Source: Pseudomonas viridiflava (GTDB taxonomy: Bacteria; Pseudomonadota; Gammaproteobacteria; Pseudomonadales; Pseudomonadaceae). Taken from it: 64,000 nucleotides of DNA. Numbering within the stretch: position 1 is the first letter of the stretch; each line of letters starts with the position of its first letter. Position numbers and translations under genes: made by a program. The notes under the pieces were generated by a model, which did not search any database, was not told the origin of the DNA, and was given only the letters and a program-made list of their open reading frames with translations. The stretch covers positions 1 through 64,000 of the forward strand of contig NZ_UTKY01000024.1 in NCBI RefSeq assembly GCF_900583165.1. The letters are read 5' to 3'. This document shows, one piece after another, positions 18,176-26,306 of this stretch.

Positions 18176-18204
18176 ATTAAATGTGAAATAAATAACATTG
18201 TAAA
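18176..18204 (-). promoter_or_regulatory. deoC promoter overlapped by operator-like repeat
   Basis: Minus strand: TTTACA (18204-18199), 17-bp spacer, TTTAAT (18181-18176). Within it lies the inverted repeat AATGT (18180-18184)/ACATT (18195-18199). The octamer AAATGTGA (18179-18186) is shared with the operator before the binding-protein gene, pointing to a common repressor. Confidence 0.6.
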
Positions 18205-18259
18205 TGGATTTTGTGAGCCGTTTTGTCACTCGGCCGCATTCAATCAGGGTGAGTACGCA

Positions 18260-19018
18260 GTGGATTCAAAGAAAACCGAACGATTCAAAGCCATGCACAA
18301 GGCGTTGCAAGGCGTGGCAGCGGTACACCTGCGGGATATGGCAGCACTGCTTGGTGTGTCGGAAATGACCCTGCGCCGCGACCTCGTGGATAACGCCCAA
18401 GGTCTACGCCTGTTGGGAGGCCACGTCACCCGCAGCGGTGCACCGGAACCCGATTACCAGGTGGCCGAGCAGGACCTGCGCAACATCGCCGAGAAGCGCC
18501 AGATCGGCCAGCAGGCCGCCAATCTGGTGCGCCCAGGCGATACGATCTTTATCGATTGCGGCACCACCACGCCGTTTATCGTCGATGCACTGCCCGATGA
18601 TCTTGAGTTCACCGCGCTGTGCAATTCCCTTAACGTGCTGCTCAAACTCCAGCAAAAGCCGCTGTGCACGGTGATTCTGTGTGGCGGGATGCTGGACCGG
18701 CGCAACCTCGTGTTCGAGAGCCGTGCCGAACTTGGAATCATTGACGGCATCCGGGTCGCGTGGGCATTTATCTCTGCTGCCGGCGTCAGCACCGCCCATG
18801 GTGTGACCTGCTACAACCTCAACGAAGTCGAGGTGAAACGACGCGTCATGGCGCGGGCGCAGACCTGTGTACTGGTGGCCGACCACAGTAAATTTGACCA
18901 AGTACGCGCGGCGCATTTTGCCGAACTGGCGGACTTCCAACGCGTGATCAGCGACCCCGGTTTGTCTGAGGCTCAGCAGAAAGTTATCCAGGAGGGCGGT
19001 GCAACACTGATGGTGTGA
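18260..19018 (+). CDS. DeoR/GlpR-family transcriptional repressor
   Basis: A 252-residue regulator beginning at GTG. An N-terminal helix-turn-helix (VHLRDMAALLGVSEMTLRRDL, about residues 18-38) precedes a DeoRC sugar-phosphate sensor domain with the conserved DCGTTT (IFIDCGTTTPFIVDAL) and KRRVMARAQTCVLVADHSKF segments. It is divergent from deoC and precedes the sugar ABC operon, so it is the likely repressor of both through the AAATGTGA half-sites. The effector is presumably a sugar phosphate. An alternative start is the ATG at residue 12. It resembles E. coli DeoR. Confidence 0.92.
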   Translation: MDSKKTERFKAMHKALQGVAAVHLRDMAALLGVSEMTLRRDLVDNAQGLRLLGGHVTRSGAPEPDYQVAEQDLRNIAEKRQIGQQAANLVRPGDTIFIDCGTTTPFIVDALPDDLEFTALCNSLNVLLKLQQKPLCTVILCGGMLDRRNLVFESRAELGIIDGIRVAWAFISAAGVSTAHGVTCYNLNEVEVKRRVMARAQTCVLVADHSKFDQVRAAHFAELADFQRVISDPGLSEAQQKVIQEGGATLMV

Positions 19019-19055
19019 TTTTTATATCGTATGTTTGGATTCTAACAAAATAGCC

Positions 19056-19084
19056 TTGACACCTTCAGGCACAAGGCATAGTTT
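19056..19084 (+). promoter_or_regulatory. Sigma-70 promoter of the sugar/polyol operon
   Basis: TTGACA (19056-19061), 17-bp spacer, TAGTTT (19079-19084). A near-consensus -35. The palindrome at 19087-19111 begins three bases after the -10, so it covers the transcription start. Confidence 0.7.
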
Positions 19085-19086
19085 TT

Positions 19087-19111
19087 CAAATGTGATCGCG
19101 GTTCACATTTG
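19087..19111. promoter_or_regulatory. Operator palindrome CAAATGTGA-N7-TCACATTTG
   Basis: Perfect 9-bp inverted repeat with a 7-bp spacer placed over the predicted transcription start. Its half-site AAATGTGA recurs in the deoC promoter. Likely bound by the DeoR-type or SorC-type regulator encoded nearby; similarity to a CRP half-site (TGTGA) is also notable. Confidence 0.7.
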
Positions 19112-19114
19112 TGA

Positions 19115-19138
19115 GCGCGGCCTCTCTGAAGGCCGCGC
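19115..19138 (+). other. Leader stem-loop in the binding-protein 5' untranslated region
   Basis: GCGCGGCC and GGCCGCGC form an 8-bp GC-only stem with an 8-base loop, 34 bases before the ATG of the binding-protein gene. No T-run follows, so it is more likely an mRNA-stabilising or regulatory hairpin than a terminator. Confidence 0.5.
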
Positions 19139-19172
19139 CCGAATCCAGACAACAATAAAAATAGGAATCACC

Positions 19173-20147
19173 ATGCTACAGATAGCCCGTAAACCTGTTC
19201 ATGTGCTGTCCCTTGCTCTGGCTGTCGCGGCCTCGGTACTGGCATTGAATGCCCAGGCCAAGGACCTGAAGATCGGCTTCAGTCAGGTCACGCTCCAATC
19301 ACCGTTCTATGTGCAGTTGCGCGACGGCGCCAAGGCCGCAGCGGCGAAAGACGGCGACGAGCTGATCTTCCTCGATGCCAACGGCGACATCAGCAAGCAG
19401 AACAACGATATTCAGGACTTGCTGACCCGCAAGGTCGACGTGTTGATCATCAACGCCGTCAACCCGGATGCGGTCGGCGCCTCCCTCGAAGCGGCCAAGC
19501 GCGCCAAGGTGCCGGTGATTGCCGTCGACCGCGCCATCAATGCCCCCGTCGCCACCACCATTGGCCGTAACAACGCTCAAATGGGTGAGCTGTCCGGCAA
19601 GGCGCTGGTTGCGGCGCTGAAACAAAAAGGCGTGGTCAGTGGCAAGATCATCGAGATTCAGGGTGATGCCGGTGGCACTGTGATGAAGGAACGCCGTAAA
19701 GGTTTCCACACCGCCCTGGCTGGGACCGACTTCAAGATCATCGACGGCCCCTACAGCGAATACATGCGCGCCAATGCCGTAACGGCGATGCAGGACCTGC
19801 TGCAAGCCCACCCCGACCTCAAGGCCGTGATCGCCCACAACGACGACATGGCCATGGGCGCCCTGCAGGTGCTTAACGAAAGCGGCAAAAAAGACGTATT
19901 GGTTGCCGGCGTCGACGGCCTGTCGGAAGCCATCGATAAAATTCAGACCGGCGACCAATACGTCGCCACCGCACTCAACGACCCACGCTATCTGGGTGAA
20001 GTCGCGATTGAAGCGGCGCGCGGACTGATTACCGGCAAAACCATCCCGGCGTTCGTCGATGCCGGCACCAAAGTCGTGACCAAGGCCGATGCGGCCGAGA
20101 TCAAGCACGACGCCACCTTCGGCGAATACCGCCCCGGCGCCCTCTAA
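19173..20147 (+). CDS. Sugar ABC transporter periplasmic binding protein (RbsB-like)
   Basis: A 324-residue periplasmic binding protein. The signal peptide (MLQIARKPVHVLSLALAVAA, cleavage probably after ALNAQA) precedes KDLKIGFSQVTLQSPFYVQL. The RbsB-type core includes DVLIINAVNPDAVGASLEAAK, PVIAVDRAIN, IEIQGDAGGTVMKERRKGF and AHNDDMAMGALQ. I chose the ATG at 19173 with a TAGGA site; the frame is open further upstream but that part overlaps the operator. First structural gene of the sugar/polyol operon and separated from the dehydrogenase by 43 bp. Ligand is probably a pentose, tetrose or polyol. Confidence 0.93.
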   Translation: MLQIARKPVHVLSLALAVAASVLALNAQAKDLKIGFSQVTLQSPFYVQLRDGAKAAAAKDGDELIFLDANGDISKQNNDIQDLLTRKVDVLIINAVNPDAVGASLEAAKRAKVPVIAVDRAINAPVATTIGRNNAQMGELSGKALVAALKQKGVVSGKIIEIQGDAGGTVMKERRKGFHTALAGTDFKIIDGPYSEYMRANAVTAMQDLLQAHPDLKAVIAHNDDMAMGALQVLNESGKKDVLVAGVDGLSEAIDKIQTGDQYVATALNDPRYLGEVAIEAARGLITGKTIPAFVDAGTKVVTKADAAEIKHDATFGEYRPGAL

Positions 20148-20190
20148 GCGCGCCCACCACTGCATTGTCTACTCAACAGGGGATTTCACT

Positions 20191-21207
20191 GTGAAAGCTG
20201 CCGTCATGTACAAACCGGGTGATATCCGGGTCGAAGACGTTCCAAAACCCGCGGTAAAAGCTGGCCACGCACTGGTGCGCGTTGCCGCGTGCGGGGTGTG
20301 CGGGTCGGATATTCCACGGATGCTGAGCAAAGGCGCGCACGTGATGCCGCTGATCTGCGGCCATGAATTTGCCGGCTACATCGAAGAGATCGGCAGCGGC
20401 ATCGAGGGCTACGAGATCGGCGAACTGGTCACCGTGCCGCCAATGATCCCGGACGTGACCAGCGATCAGTACGCCCGTGGCTTCCCGTCCCGCTGCGAGC
20501 GCTACGACTACTTTGGCAGCCGCCGCGATGGCGCCTACGCCGAATACGTCAACGTGCCGCTGAGCAACCTGATCAAAGTACCGGTCGGCATGGACCCGAT
20601 TGCCGCCTCCCTGGTGGACCCTGCGGCGATTGCCCTGCACGCCATCTGGAAGTCAGACTTCAAGGCCGGGCAGAGCGGGGCGGTGGTGGGTTGCGGGCCG
20701 ATCGGGCTGTTTGTGATCCAGTGGCTGCGCATCATGGGCGCCAAGGACATTGTGGCCATCGACATCGCCGAAGAAAAACTCGCTATGGCCCGAGAAGCCG
20801 GCGCGACCCACACCTTACTCAGTGGCGCATCGGATGCCGACCTGCCGCGCTGCCAACTGGTCATCGAAGCCGCCGGCCACCCCAGCTCCATCAACCAAGC
20901 CGTGCAATTGACCAAGGCCGGTGGCCATGTGGTGTTTATCGGTATTCCTGCCGGCGAAGTGCCGCTGAGCACCGCGACGTTCTCGCACTTTCTGCGCCAG
21001 GAAATCTCCCTGCACGGCGCCTGGAATTCGTTCTCGGCACCGTTCCCGGGGGACGAGTGGACCGCTTCCATCGACAAACTGGCCTCGGGTGAGTTGCAGT
21101 GGAAGTTTATGATCACCCACGACCTGCCGCTGACCGAGTTGCCGTCGATGTTCCAGCGTTACGCGGACCGCAGTGAAGTGGCCGCCAAGGTTATTTTCCG
21201 CCCGTGA
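20191..21207 (+). CDS. Zinc-dependent alcohol/polyol dehydrogenase
   Basis: A 338-residue medium-chain dehydrogenase starting at GTG with a GGGGA site upstream. It has the catalytic-zinc motifs CGVCGSD and GHEFAGYIEEIG, and the NAD-binding GCGPIGLFVIQWLRIMGAKDIVAIDI. The structural-zinc loop is altered: RGFPSRCERYDYFGSR retains only one evident Cys, so the four-Cys site is lost. The acidic residue at the end of the second beta-strand (VAIDIAEEK) suggests NAD specificity. It resembles galactitol-1-phosphate or sorbitol dehydrogenases and probably oxidises the imported polyol or its phosphate to a ketose. Confidence 0.92.
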   Translation: MKAAVMYKPGDIRVEDVPKPAVKAGHALVRVAACGVCGSDIPRMLSKGAHVMPLICGHEFAGYIEEIGSGIEGYEIGELVTVPPMIPDVTSDQYARGFPSRCERYDYFGSRRDGAYAEYVNVPLSNLIKVPVGMDPIAASLVDPAAIALHAIWKSDFKAGQSGAVVGCGPIGLFVIQWLRIMGAKDIVAIDIAEEKLAMAREAGATHTLLSGASDADLPRCQLVIEAAGHPSSINQAVQLTKAGGHVVFIGIPAGEVPLSTATFSHFLRQEISLHGAWNSFSAPFPGDEWTASIDKLASGELQWKFMITHDLPLTELPSMFQRYADRSEVAAKVIFRP

Positions 21208-21217
21208 TGTAATGCCA

Positions 21218-21244
21218 GCCCTGCAACGCATGCCGTTGCAGGGC
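21218..21244 (+). other. Intergenic stem-loop between dehydrogenase and kinase genes
   Basis: GCCCTGCAACG / CGTTGCAGGGC form a perfect 11-bp stem with a 5-base loop CATGC. It is followed by A-rich sequence, not T, so it probably is an mRNA processing or stability element modulating relative expression within the operon. Confidence 0.55.
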
Positions 21245-21289
21245 CAAAAACAAAAAGCGTCGGCAACACAAGACGCAGGAGGACTACCG

Positions 21290-22810
21290 ATGACCTTGTT
21301 GTTGGGACTGGATTTCGGAACAGGTGGGGTGCGCGCCGGTTTATACGACCTGCACAGCCACAAACTGGTGCAGGTCGCCGAGGCGCCCTACACCACGCAA
21401 TACCCGCAGTTGGGCTGGGCCGAGCAGGCGCCGGCTGACTGGTGGTCGGCACTGGGCAAGGCGTGCCGGCAACTGATGAGCCAGGCGGGGCACCCACAGG
21501 TGGCAGCGGTGTGCGTTGCAACCACGGCCTCCACGGTGGTGGCTTGCCAGGCAGATGGTCAACCCCTGGCCCCGGCGCTGTTATGGATGGATTGCCGCGC
21601 TGCCGTCGAATCCGCGCGCACCGCTCACATCACGCATCCGATGATGAACCAGGGCGGCGATGCGGTGGAGTGGCTGGTGCCCAAGGCCATGTGGTTGGCC
21701 GAACATGAGCCCGAGACCTATCGGCGCGCCGCACGCATCTGCGAAGCGGTGGACTGGATCAACTTCCAGCTCACCGGGCGTTGGGTCGCCTCACAACTCA
21801 ATGCCAGCTGCAAATGGAACTACGACACCCTGCAACACCGTTTTCCGGTCGAACTGTATGCCGAACTGGGTATCCCGGAACTCGCAGAAAAGTTGCCAGC
21901 GGAGGTGATCAAGGTCGGCGGGCGTATTGGCCCGTTGACCGGCGAAGCCGCCAATCACCTGGGCCTGAGCCGTGACACGCTGGTGGCGCAAGGCGGCATC
22001 GACGCCCATATGGCCATGCTCAGCGCGGGCACTACGGGGGCCGGTGAGTTGCTGTTTATCGGCGGTACATCCGTGGTGCAACTGATGCACACGCCCAAGC
22101 GTATCGATGTGCCGGGCATCTGGGGGCCTTACCCCGACGCGTTGCTCGACGGCCAATGGCTGATGGAGGGCGGGCAGGTCTCGGCGGGTTCAATCCTCAA
22201 TTGGCTGGCACAAAAGATGTTTGGCCTGGACGATGCCGGCCACCAGCAACTGATCCGCCAAGCCGCCGCGCTGCAACCGGGCTCCACCGGCTTGCTGGTG
22301 CTGGATTACTGGATGGGCAACCGTACGCCGTATCGCTCGCCGGATATGCGCGGGGCGATCATGGGCTTGTCTCTCAACCACGATCGGCATGACCTTTACC
22401 GCGCCTCGGTGGAAGCCATTGCCCTGGGCTCGGCGAATATCTTCCACACCTGGCGCAGCGAAGGCATCGAGATCACCCGTGTAGTCGCTGCCGGCGGCTT
22501 CCAGAAGAATCCGTTATGGTTACAGGCCACGGTCGACGCCACCGGCGTGCCCTTCGAGATGGTGCCTCACGACAATCTCACCCTGATCGGCACCGCTGCT
22601 GCTGCGGCCTGCGCCTTGGGCGAGTTTGGCGACTTGCAGCAAGCCGCCACTGACTTCACCACCGTCGGCCGACTGATCGAGCCCGACCCTTATGCCCACG
22701 AGCAGTACATCGAACTGCTCGACCGTTACCGCGCCGCCACCGACAGCGTGGCACCCATCAGTTGCAAGCCGCCCGCAAACCGCATGCTCGGTGTAAGGCC
22801 GGCAGCATGA
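21290..22810 (+). CDS. FGGY-family carbohydrate kinase
   Basis: A 506-residue ASKHA-fold kinase; ATG preceded by AGGAGG. The N-terminal phosphate loop is GLDFGTGGVRAGLYD, then CVATTASTVVA, PALLWMDCRA (the aspartate in this region is typical of the active site), and C-terminal GGTSVV, EAIALGSANIFHTW and AAGGFQKNPLWLQ adenine-binding segments. The DFGTGGVRAGL signature and the WMDCRA motif place it with pentulose-type (ribulokinase/D-ribulose kinase-like) FGGY kinases, but tetrulose substrates cannot be excluded. It overlaps the SorC start by ATGA. It would phosphorylate the ketose made by the adjacent dehydrogenase. Confidence 0.92.
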   Translation: MTLLLGLDFGTGGVRAGLYDLHSHKLVQVAEAPYTTQYPQLGWAEQAPADWWSALGKACRQLMSQAGHPQVAAVCVATTASTVVACQADGQPLAPALLWMDCRAAVESARTAHITHPMMNQGGDAVEWLVPKAMWLAEHEPETYRRAARICEAVDWINFQLTGRWVASQLNASCKWNYDTLQHRFPVELYAELGIPELAEKLPAEVIKVGGRIGPLTGEAANHLGLSRDTLVAQGGIDAHMAMLSAGTTGAGELLFIGGTSVVQLMHTPKRIDVPGIWGPYPDALLDGQWLMEGGQVSAGSILNWLAQKMFGLDDAGHQQLIRQAAALQPGSTGLLVLDYWMGNRTPYRSPDMRGAIMGLSLNHDRHDLYRASVEAIALGSANIFHTWRSEGIEITRVVAAGGFQKNPLWLQATVDATGVPFEMVPHDNLTLIGTAAAAACALGEFGDLQQAATDFTTVGRLIEPDPYAHEQYIELLDRYRAATDSVAPISCKPPANRMLGVRPAA

Positions 22811-23781
22811 GCGCCGAATCGCTGTCACCCAAGCTCACCGGGGATTCGCAACGGGATGACTTGATGGTGCAGGTCGCCAAGCTCTACTACGACCTGGAAA
22901 AGACCCAGAGCGAGATCTCCAAGGAGACCGGCCTGACCCGCTGGCAGGTCAGCCGCTTGCTGCGCGAGGCTCGGGATTGTGGGGTGGTGCGTATCGACAT
23001 CGTCGCCCACTCGGCCCGCGTGCCTGCTTTGGAAGTTGCGTTGCAGCGTCGCTTCGGCCTGCGTGAGGCGCTGGTGTTGGACGTCGAGGACGACGATGCG
23101 CTCAACGTGGTAACCCAGGCTGCTGCGCGCTACCTGTGCAACCTGCAACCGATGCCCGCGCTGATCGGCGTGTCGTGGGGCCGCACCTTGACCAAGATGG
23201 CCCAATGGCTGGTGCCGCGCTGGAACGAAGGGGTGAATGTGGTGCTGCTCAATGGCGCGATCAACACGCGCTCGACGGGCGAGCCCAACCATAACGTCGC
23301 CGAACGTTTTGCCCAGGCTGCCCGGGGCCAGGCGACCTTGCTGCCGGTGCCGGCCATTCTCGGCCATGTGCATACCCGCGAAGCGCTGGAGCAAGACCCG
23401 GTCATCGCCCAGGTTATGCGATTGGGGGAAGAGGCGCCGGTCGCGTGTTTCAGCCTGGGGGAGCTGTCCGATCATTCGGTGCTGATGGAGTCGGGCTACA
23501 TCGACCCGCCGTTGCTTGCCGAGTTGGAACGCCTAGGCGCGGTTGGCGACATCATGGGCCGCTTTATCGGCATGGACGGCGAACCCGTGCTGCCTGAATT
23601 GGATGCCCGCACCCTCGGTCTGCGCCTGTCCGCCCTGCGTGAAAAAACCTGGTCGATTGCCGTGTGCGTCGGTGCCCACAAGCACCGCATCGTGCACGCC
23701 AGCGTCAAGGCCGGCTACGTCAATGTACTGGCCACCGACGCCGCCACCGCCCGCTATTTGCTGGAGCAGGATCATGAATGA
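22807..23781 (+). CDS. SorC-family sugar-responsive transcriptional regulator
   Basis: A 324-residue regulator. A helix-turn-helix (TQSEISKETGLTRWQVSRLLREARDCGVVRI, residues 38-68) precedes a sugar-isomerase-like effector domain with IGVSWGRTLTKMA, typical of the SorC/DeoR sugar-binding group. The ATG overlaps the FGGY stop codon (ATGA). A second regulator inside the operon, alongside the DeoR-type protein upstream, means the cluster is controlled by two sugar sensors. It ends overlapping the next gene by eight bases. EryD-like erythritol regulators belong to the same group, a hint only. Confidence 0.92.
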   Translation: MSAESLSPKLTGDSQRDDLMVQVAKLYYDLEKTQSEISKETGLTRWQVSRLLREARDCGVVRIDIVAHSARVPALEVALQRRFGLREALVLDVEDDDALNVVTQAAARYLCNLQPMPALIGVSWGRTLTKMAQWLVPRWNEGVNVVLLNGAINTRSTGEPNHNVAERFAQAARGQATLLPVPAILGHVHTREALEQDPVIAQVMRLGEEAPVACFSLGELSDHSVLMESGYIDPPLLAELERLGAVGDIMGRFIGMDGEPVLPELDARTLGLRLSALREKTWSIAVCVGAHKHRIVHASVKAGYVNVLATDAATARYLLEQDHE

Positions 23782-25261
23782 GTTGGCCCTGGAAATTCGC
23801 CATGTCAGCAAACGCTTTCCGCCGAATGTGATTGCGCTAACTGATGCGTCCCTCGATGTGCGTCCCGGCGAAGTGCATTGCCTGCTCGGCGCCAACGGCG
23901 CGGGCAAAAGCACGCTATTGAAAATCGTCGCCGGCGCCCATCGCCCGGATGGCGGCGACCTATCCATCGCAGGCGCAAAGGTGGAGTTGAAGAACCCACA
24001 GCAGGCACGCCAGGCCGGCATTGCGATGATCTACCAGGAGCTGGACCTGATCCCGCAGATGACCGTCGAAGAAAACCTGATGCTGGGCTACGCGCCGCGG
24101 CGTTTCGGCATGATCGATCGGGGCAAACGCAGCGCATTGGCCAAGGCGGCGTTGCTGCGGGTCGGGGCTAATTTCGCCAGTACCGACCGGGTGGGCAGCC
24201 TGTCGATTGCCAATCAGCAGTTGGCGGCGATTGCCCGTGCGTTGACTTGCGAGGCCAAGGTGGTAGTGATGGATGAACCGTCCGCTGCCCTGAACGAAAC
24301 TGAGCTCAAGCAGGTGTTCCAGGTGATTCGTGAAATCACCGCTGCGGGCGTTGCCGTGTTGTATGTGAGCCATCGGCTGAACGAGATTCGTGAGATCGGT
24401 GACCGTGTCACCGTGCTGCGCGCCGGGCGCACGTTGCAAACCCACGAACTGGCGCATATCGATGACCAGGCACTGATTGCAGCGGTAGTGGGCGAGCACC
24501 GCGACCTGCTGGAGCGTAGCCCGCGCCAGCCGCCGCGTGAGGCGTTGGCCTTGAATATCCGCCGTTTGCAAGGCGCCCAAGGCCTGGACGTGCGCGAGTT
24601 GCAGGTGCGCCAGGGGGAAATCGTGGGCTTGGCAGGGCTCAACGGCGCAGGCCGCAGCACCTTGCTCAAGGCCTTGTTTGGCGTCGGGCGCAATGAAAGT
24701 GATGTCGAACTGTTTGGCGAAGCCTATCGCCCGCTGACGTCGCGCCAAGCGATCCGCCAGGGCGTTGGTTTGGTCCCGGAAAACCGCAAGACCGAAGGCC
24801 TGCTGCTGGATGCGCCGATCTACCGCAACGCCTGCCTGGTGCAAGCGCGGCACCTGCGTTGGTATTCCCACCGCCAGGCCAAGGACCGCGCCGGCCCGGT
24901 GCTGCAACGCCTGCAAACCAAACTCGACAACCTGGAGCAACCGGTGCGCCAGCTCTCCGGCGGCAATCAGCAGAAAGTGGTGATGGCCAAGTGGGTGATC
25001 GACGGCGCACGTCTGTTGTTGCTGGACGAACCCAGCCGTGGCCTTGATGTGGGCGCCAAGGCCGACTTGTATGCGCTGGCCCGCAGTTTGGCGCAGGAAG
25101 GCGCGGGCGTGCTGGTGGCCAGCAGTGAGCTGGATGAGTTGTATGTCAATTGTGACCGGATCTGGGTGATGCACGAAGGGCGCAACGCGGTGTGTTTCGA
25201 CCCGTTGAGTGCCAGCCGCGACCAGATCGACCAGGCCATCCTTATTGGTAAAAGAGTGTAG
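23774..25261 (+). CDS. Sugar ABC transporter ATP-binding protein (RbsA-like)
   Basis: A 495-residue protein with two ABC domains in tandem, as in RbsA/XylG. The first domain has Walker A GANGAGKST, a signature-position LSIANQQLAAIARAL and VVMDEPSAAL; the second has GLNGAGRST, LSGGNQQKVVMAKW and LLLDEPSRGLD. The degenerate first signature is normal in this family. Start ATG at 23774 lies inside the end of the SorC gene. It energises uptake with the permease encoded five bases downstream. Confidence 0.94.
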   Translation: MNELALEIRHVSKRFPPNVIALTDASLDVRPGEVHCLLGANGAGKSTLLKIVAGAHRPDGGDLSIAGAKVELKNPQQARQAGIAMIYQELDLIPQMTVEENLMLGYAPRRFGMIDRGKRSALAKAALLRVGANFASTDRVGSLSIANQQLAAIARALTCEAKVVVMDEPSAALNETELKQVFQVIREITAAGVAVLYVSHRLNEIREIGDRVTVLRAGRTLQTHELAHIDDQALIAAVVGEHRDLLERSPRQPPREALALNIRRLQGAQGLDVRELQVRQGEIVGLAGLNGAGRSTLLKALFGVGRNESDVELFGEAYRPLTSRQAIRQGVGLVPENRKTEGLLLDAPIYRNACLVQARHLRWYSHRQAKDRAGPVLQRLQTKLDNLEQPVRQLSGGNQQKVVMAKWVIDGARLLLLDEPSRGLDVGAKADLYALARSLAQEGAGVLVASSELDELYVNCDRIWVMHEGRNAVCFDPLSASRDQIDQAILIGKRV

Positions 25262-25265
25262 AACC

Positions 25266-26294
25266 ATGACTATCGCCAGTAACCCCACACCCGTTTTCGA
25301 CAAACCCGTAGCCCTCGCCACCAGCCGCCGCAGCGCTGTGCTGGAGTGGGTGATGCGCTACAACTTCGTGTTTATCTTTCTGTTCGCCGTGGTGGTGGCG
25401 ACGTTTTTGTCGGATGACTTCCTGACCTTCGGCAACATCGCCAACCTGTTCCAGCAAGGAGCCATTGTCGGCATTGTTGCCATTGGCATGACCTTTGTGA
25501 TTCTCACCGCGAATATCGATCTGTCGGTCGGCAGTTTGTGCGCCTTCGGCGGTATCCTGGTGGCGGTGCTGTTGCAGAACCAGGTCAGCGGCTGGCTTGC
25601 GGTGCCCGCCACGTTGTTGGTGGGGTTGGCGATTGGCACCTTGATGGGCAGCCTGACCGTGTTCGGCAAGGTGCCGAGTTTCATCATCACCCTGGCCGGC
25701 TTGGTGTCGTTGCGCGGCGCGACGTTTCTGGCCTCGGACGGCGCGCCGATTGGTGGCTTGCCGGCGAGCTTCACCGGCTTTGGCTCGTCGATGATCGACA
25801 TCCTGCCTAGCGCCGGCATTGTGTTTCCGGTGTTGGGGCTGATCTTTATCCTGATCACCGTGATTGCCTGGCTCGTGCTGCGTTACACCGTGTTTGGCGA
25901 GTACGTGCTGGCCACCGGGGGCAACCTTGAAGCGGCGCGCTTGTCCGGTGTGCCGGTGCGGGCAGTGACCATCGGGGTGTTTGCGATCTGCGGCGGCTTG
26001 GCGGCGTTTGCCGGACTGCTGATGACCTCACGCCTGCACGTCGGCCAACCCACGGCGGCCCAGGGCCTGGAACTGGACGCCATCGCCGCTGTTGTGTTGG
26101 GCGGCACCAGCCTGTTCGGTGGGCGCGGCAGCGTCGTGGGTACGGCAGTGGCGGTGATGTTGCTGCAAGTGCTGCGCAATATCTTCAATTTGCTCGGGCT
26201 GGGTTCGTTTTATCAAATGGCGATTACCGGCGTGATCATCGTGTTGGCGATTTTGCTCAACCGTTTGATCGACCATTACGCCGGACGCACTTGA
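25266..26294 (+). CDS. Sugar ABC transporter permease (RbsC-like)
   Basis: A 342-residue inner-membrane permease of the RbsC/XylH group with about ten hydrophobic helices. The motifs GIVAIGMTFVILTANIDLSVGS, LAGLVSLRGATFLASDGAPIGGLP, TGGNLEAARLSGVPV and ELDAIAAVVLGGTSLFGGRGSV are typical. It forms the channel with the RbsA-like ATPase and the RbsB-like binding protein. The ATG at 25266 follows the ATPase stop by four bases. Confidence 0.94.
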   Translation: MTIASNPTPVFDKPVALATSRRSAVLEWVMRYNFVFIFLFAVVVATFLSDDFLTFGNIANLFQQGAIVGIVAIGMTFVILTANIDLSVGSLCAFGGILVAVLLQNQVSGWLAVPATLLVGLAIGTLMGSLTVFGKVPSFIITLAGLVSLRGATFLASDGAPIGGLPASFTGFGSSMIDILPSAGIVFPVLGLIFILITVIAWLVLRYTVFGEYVLATGGNLEAARLSGVPVRAVTIGVFAICGGLAAFAGLLMTSRLHVGQPTAAQGLELDAIAAVVLGGTSLFGGRGSVVGTAVAVMLLQVLRNIFNLLGLGSFYQMAITGVIIVLAILLNRLIDHYAGRT

Positions 26295-26306
26295 GGACAG
26301 AAACGG

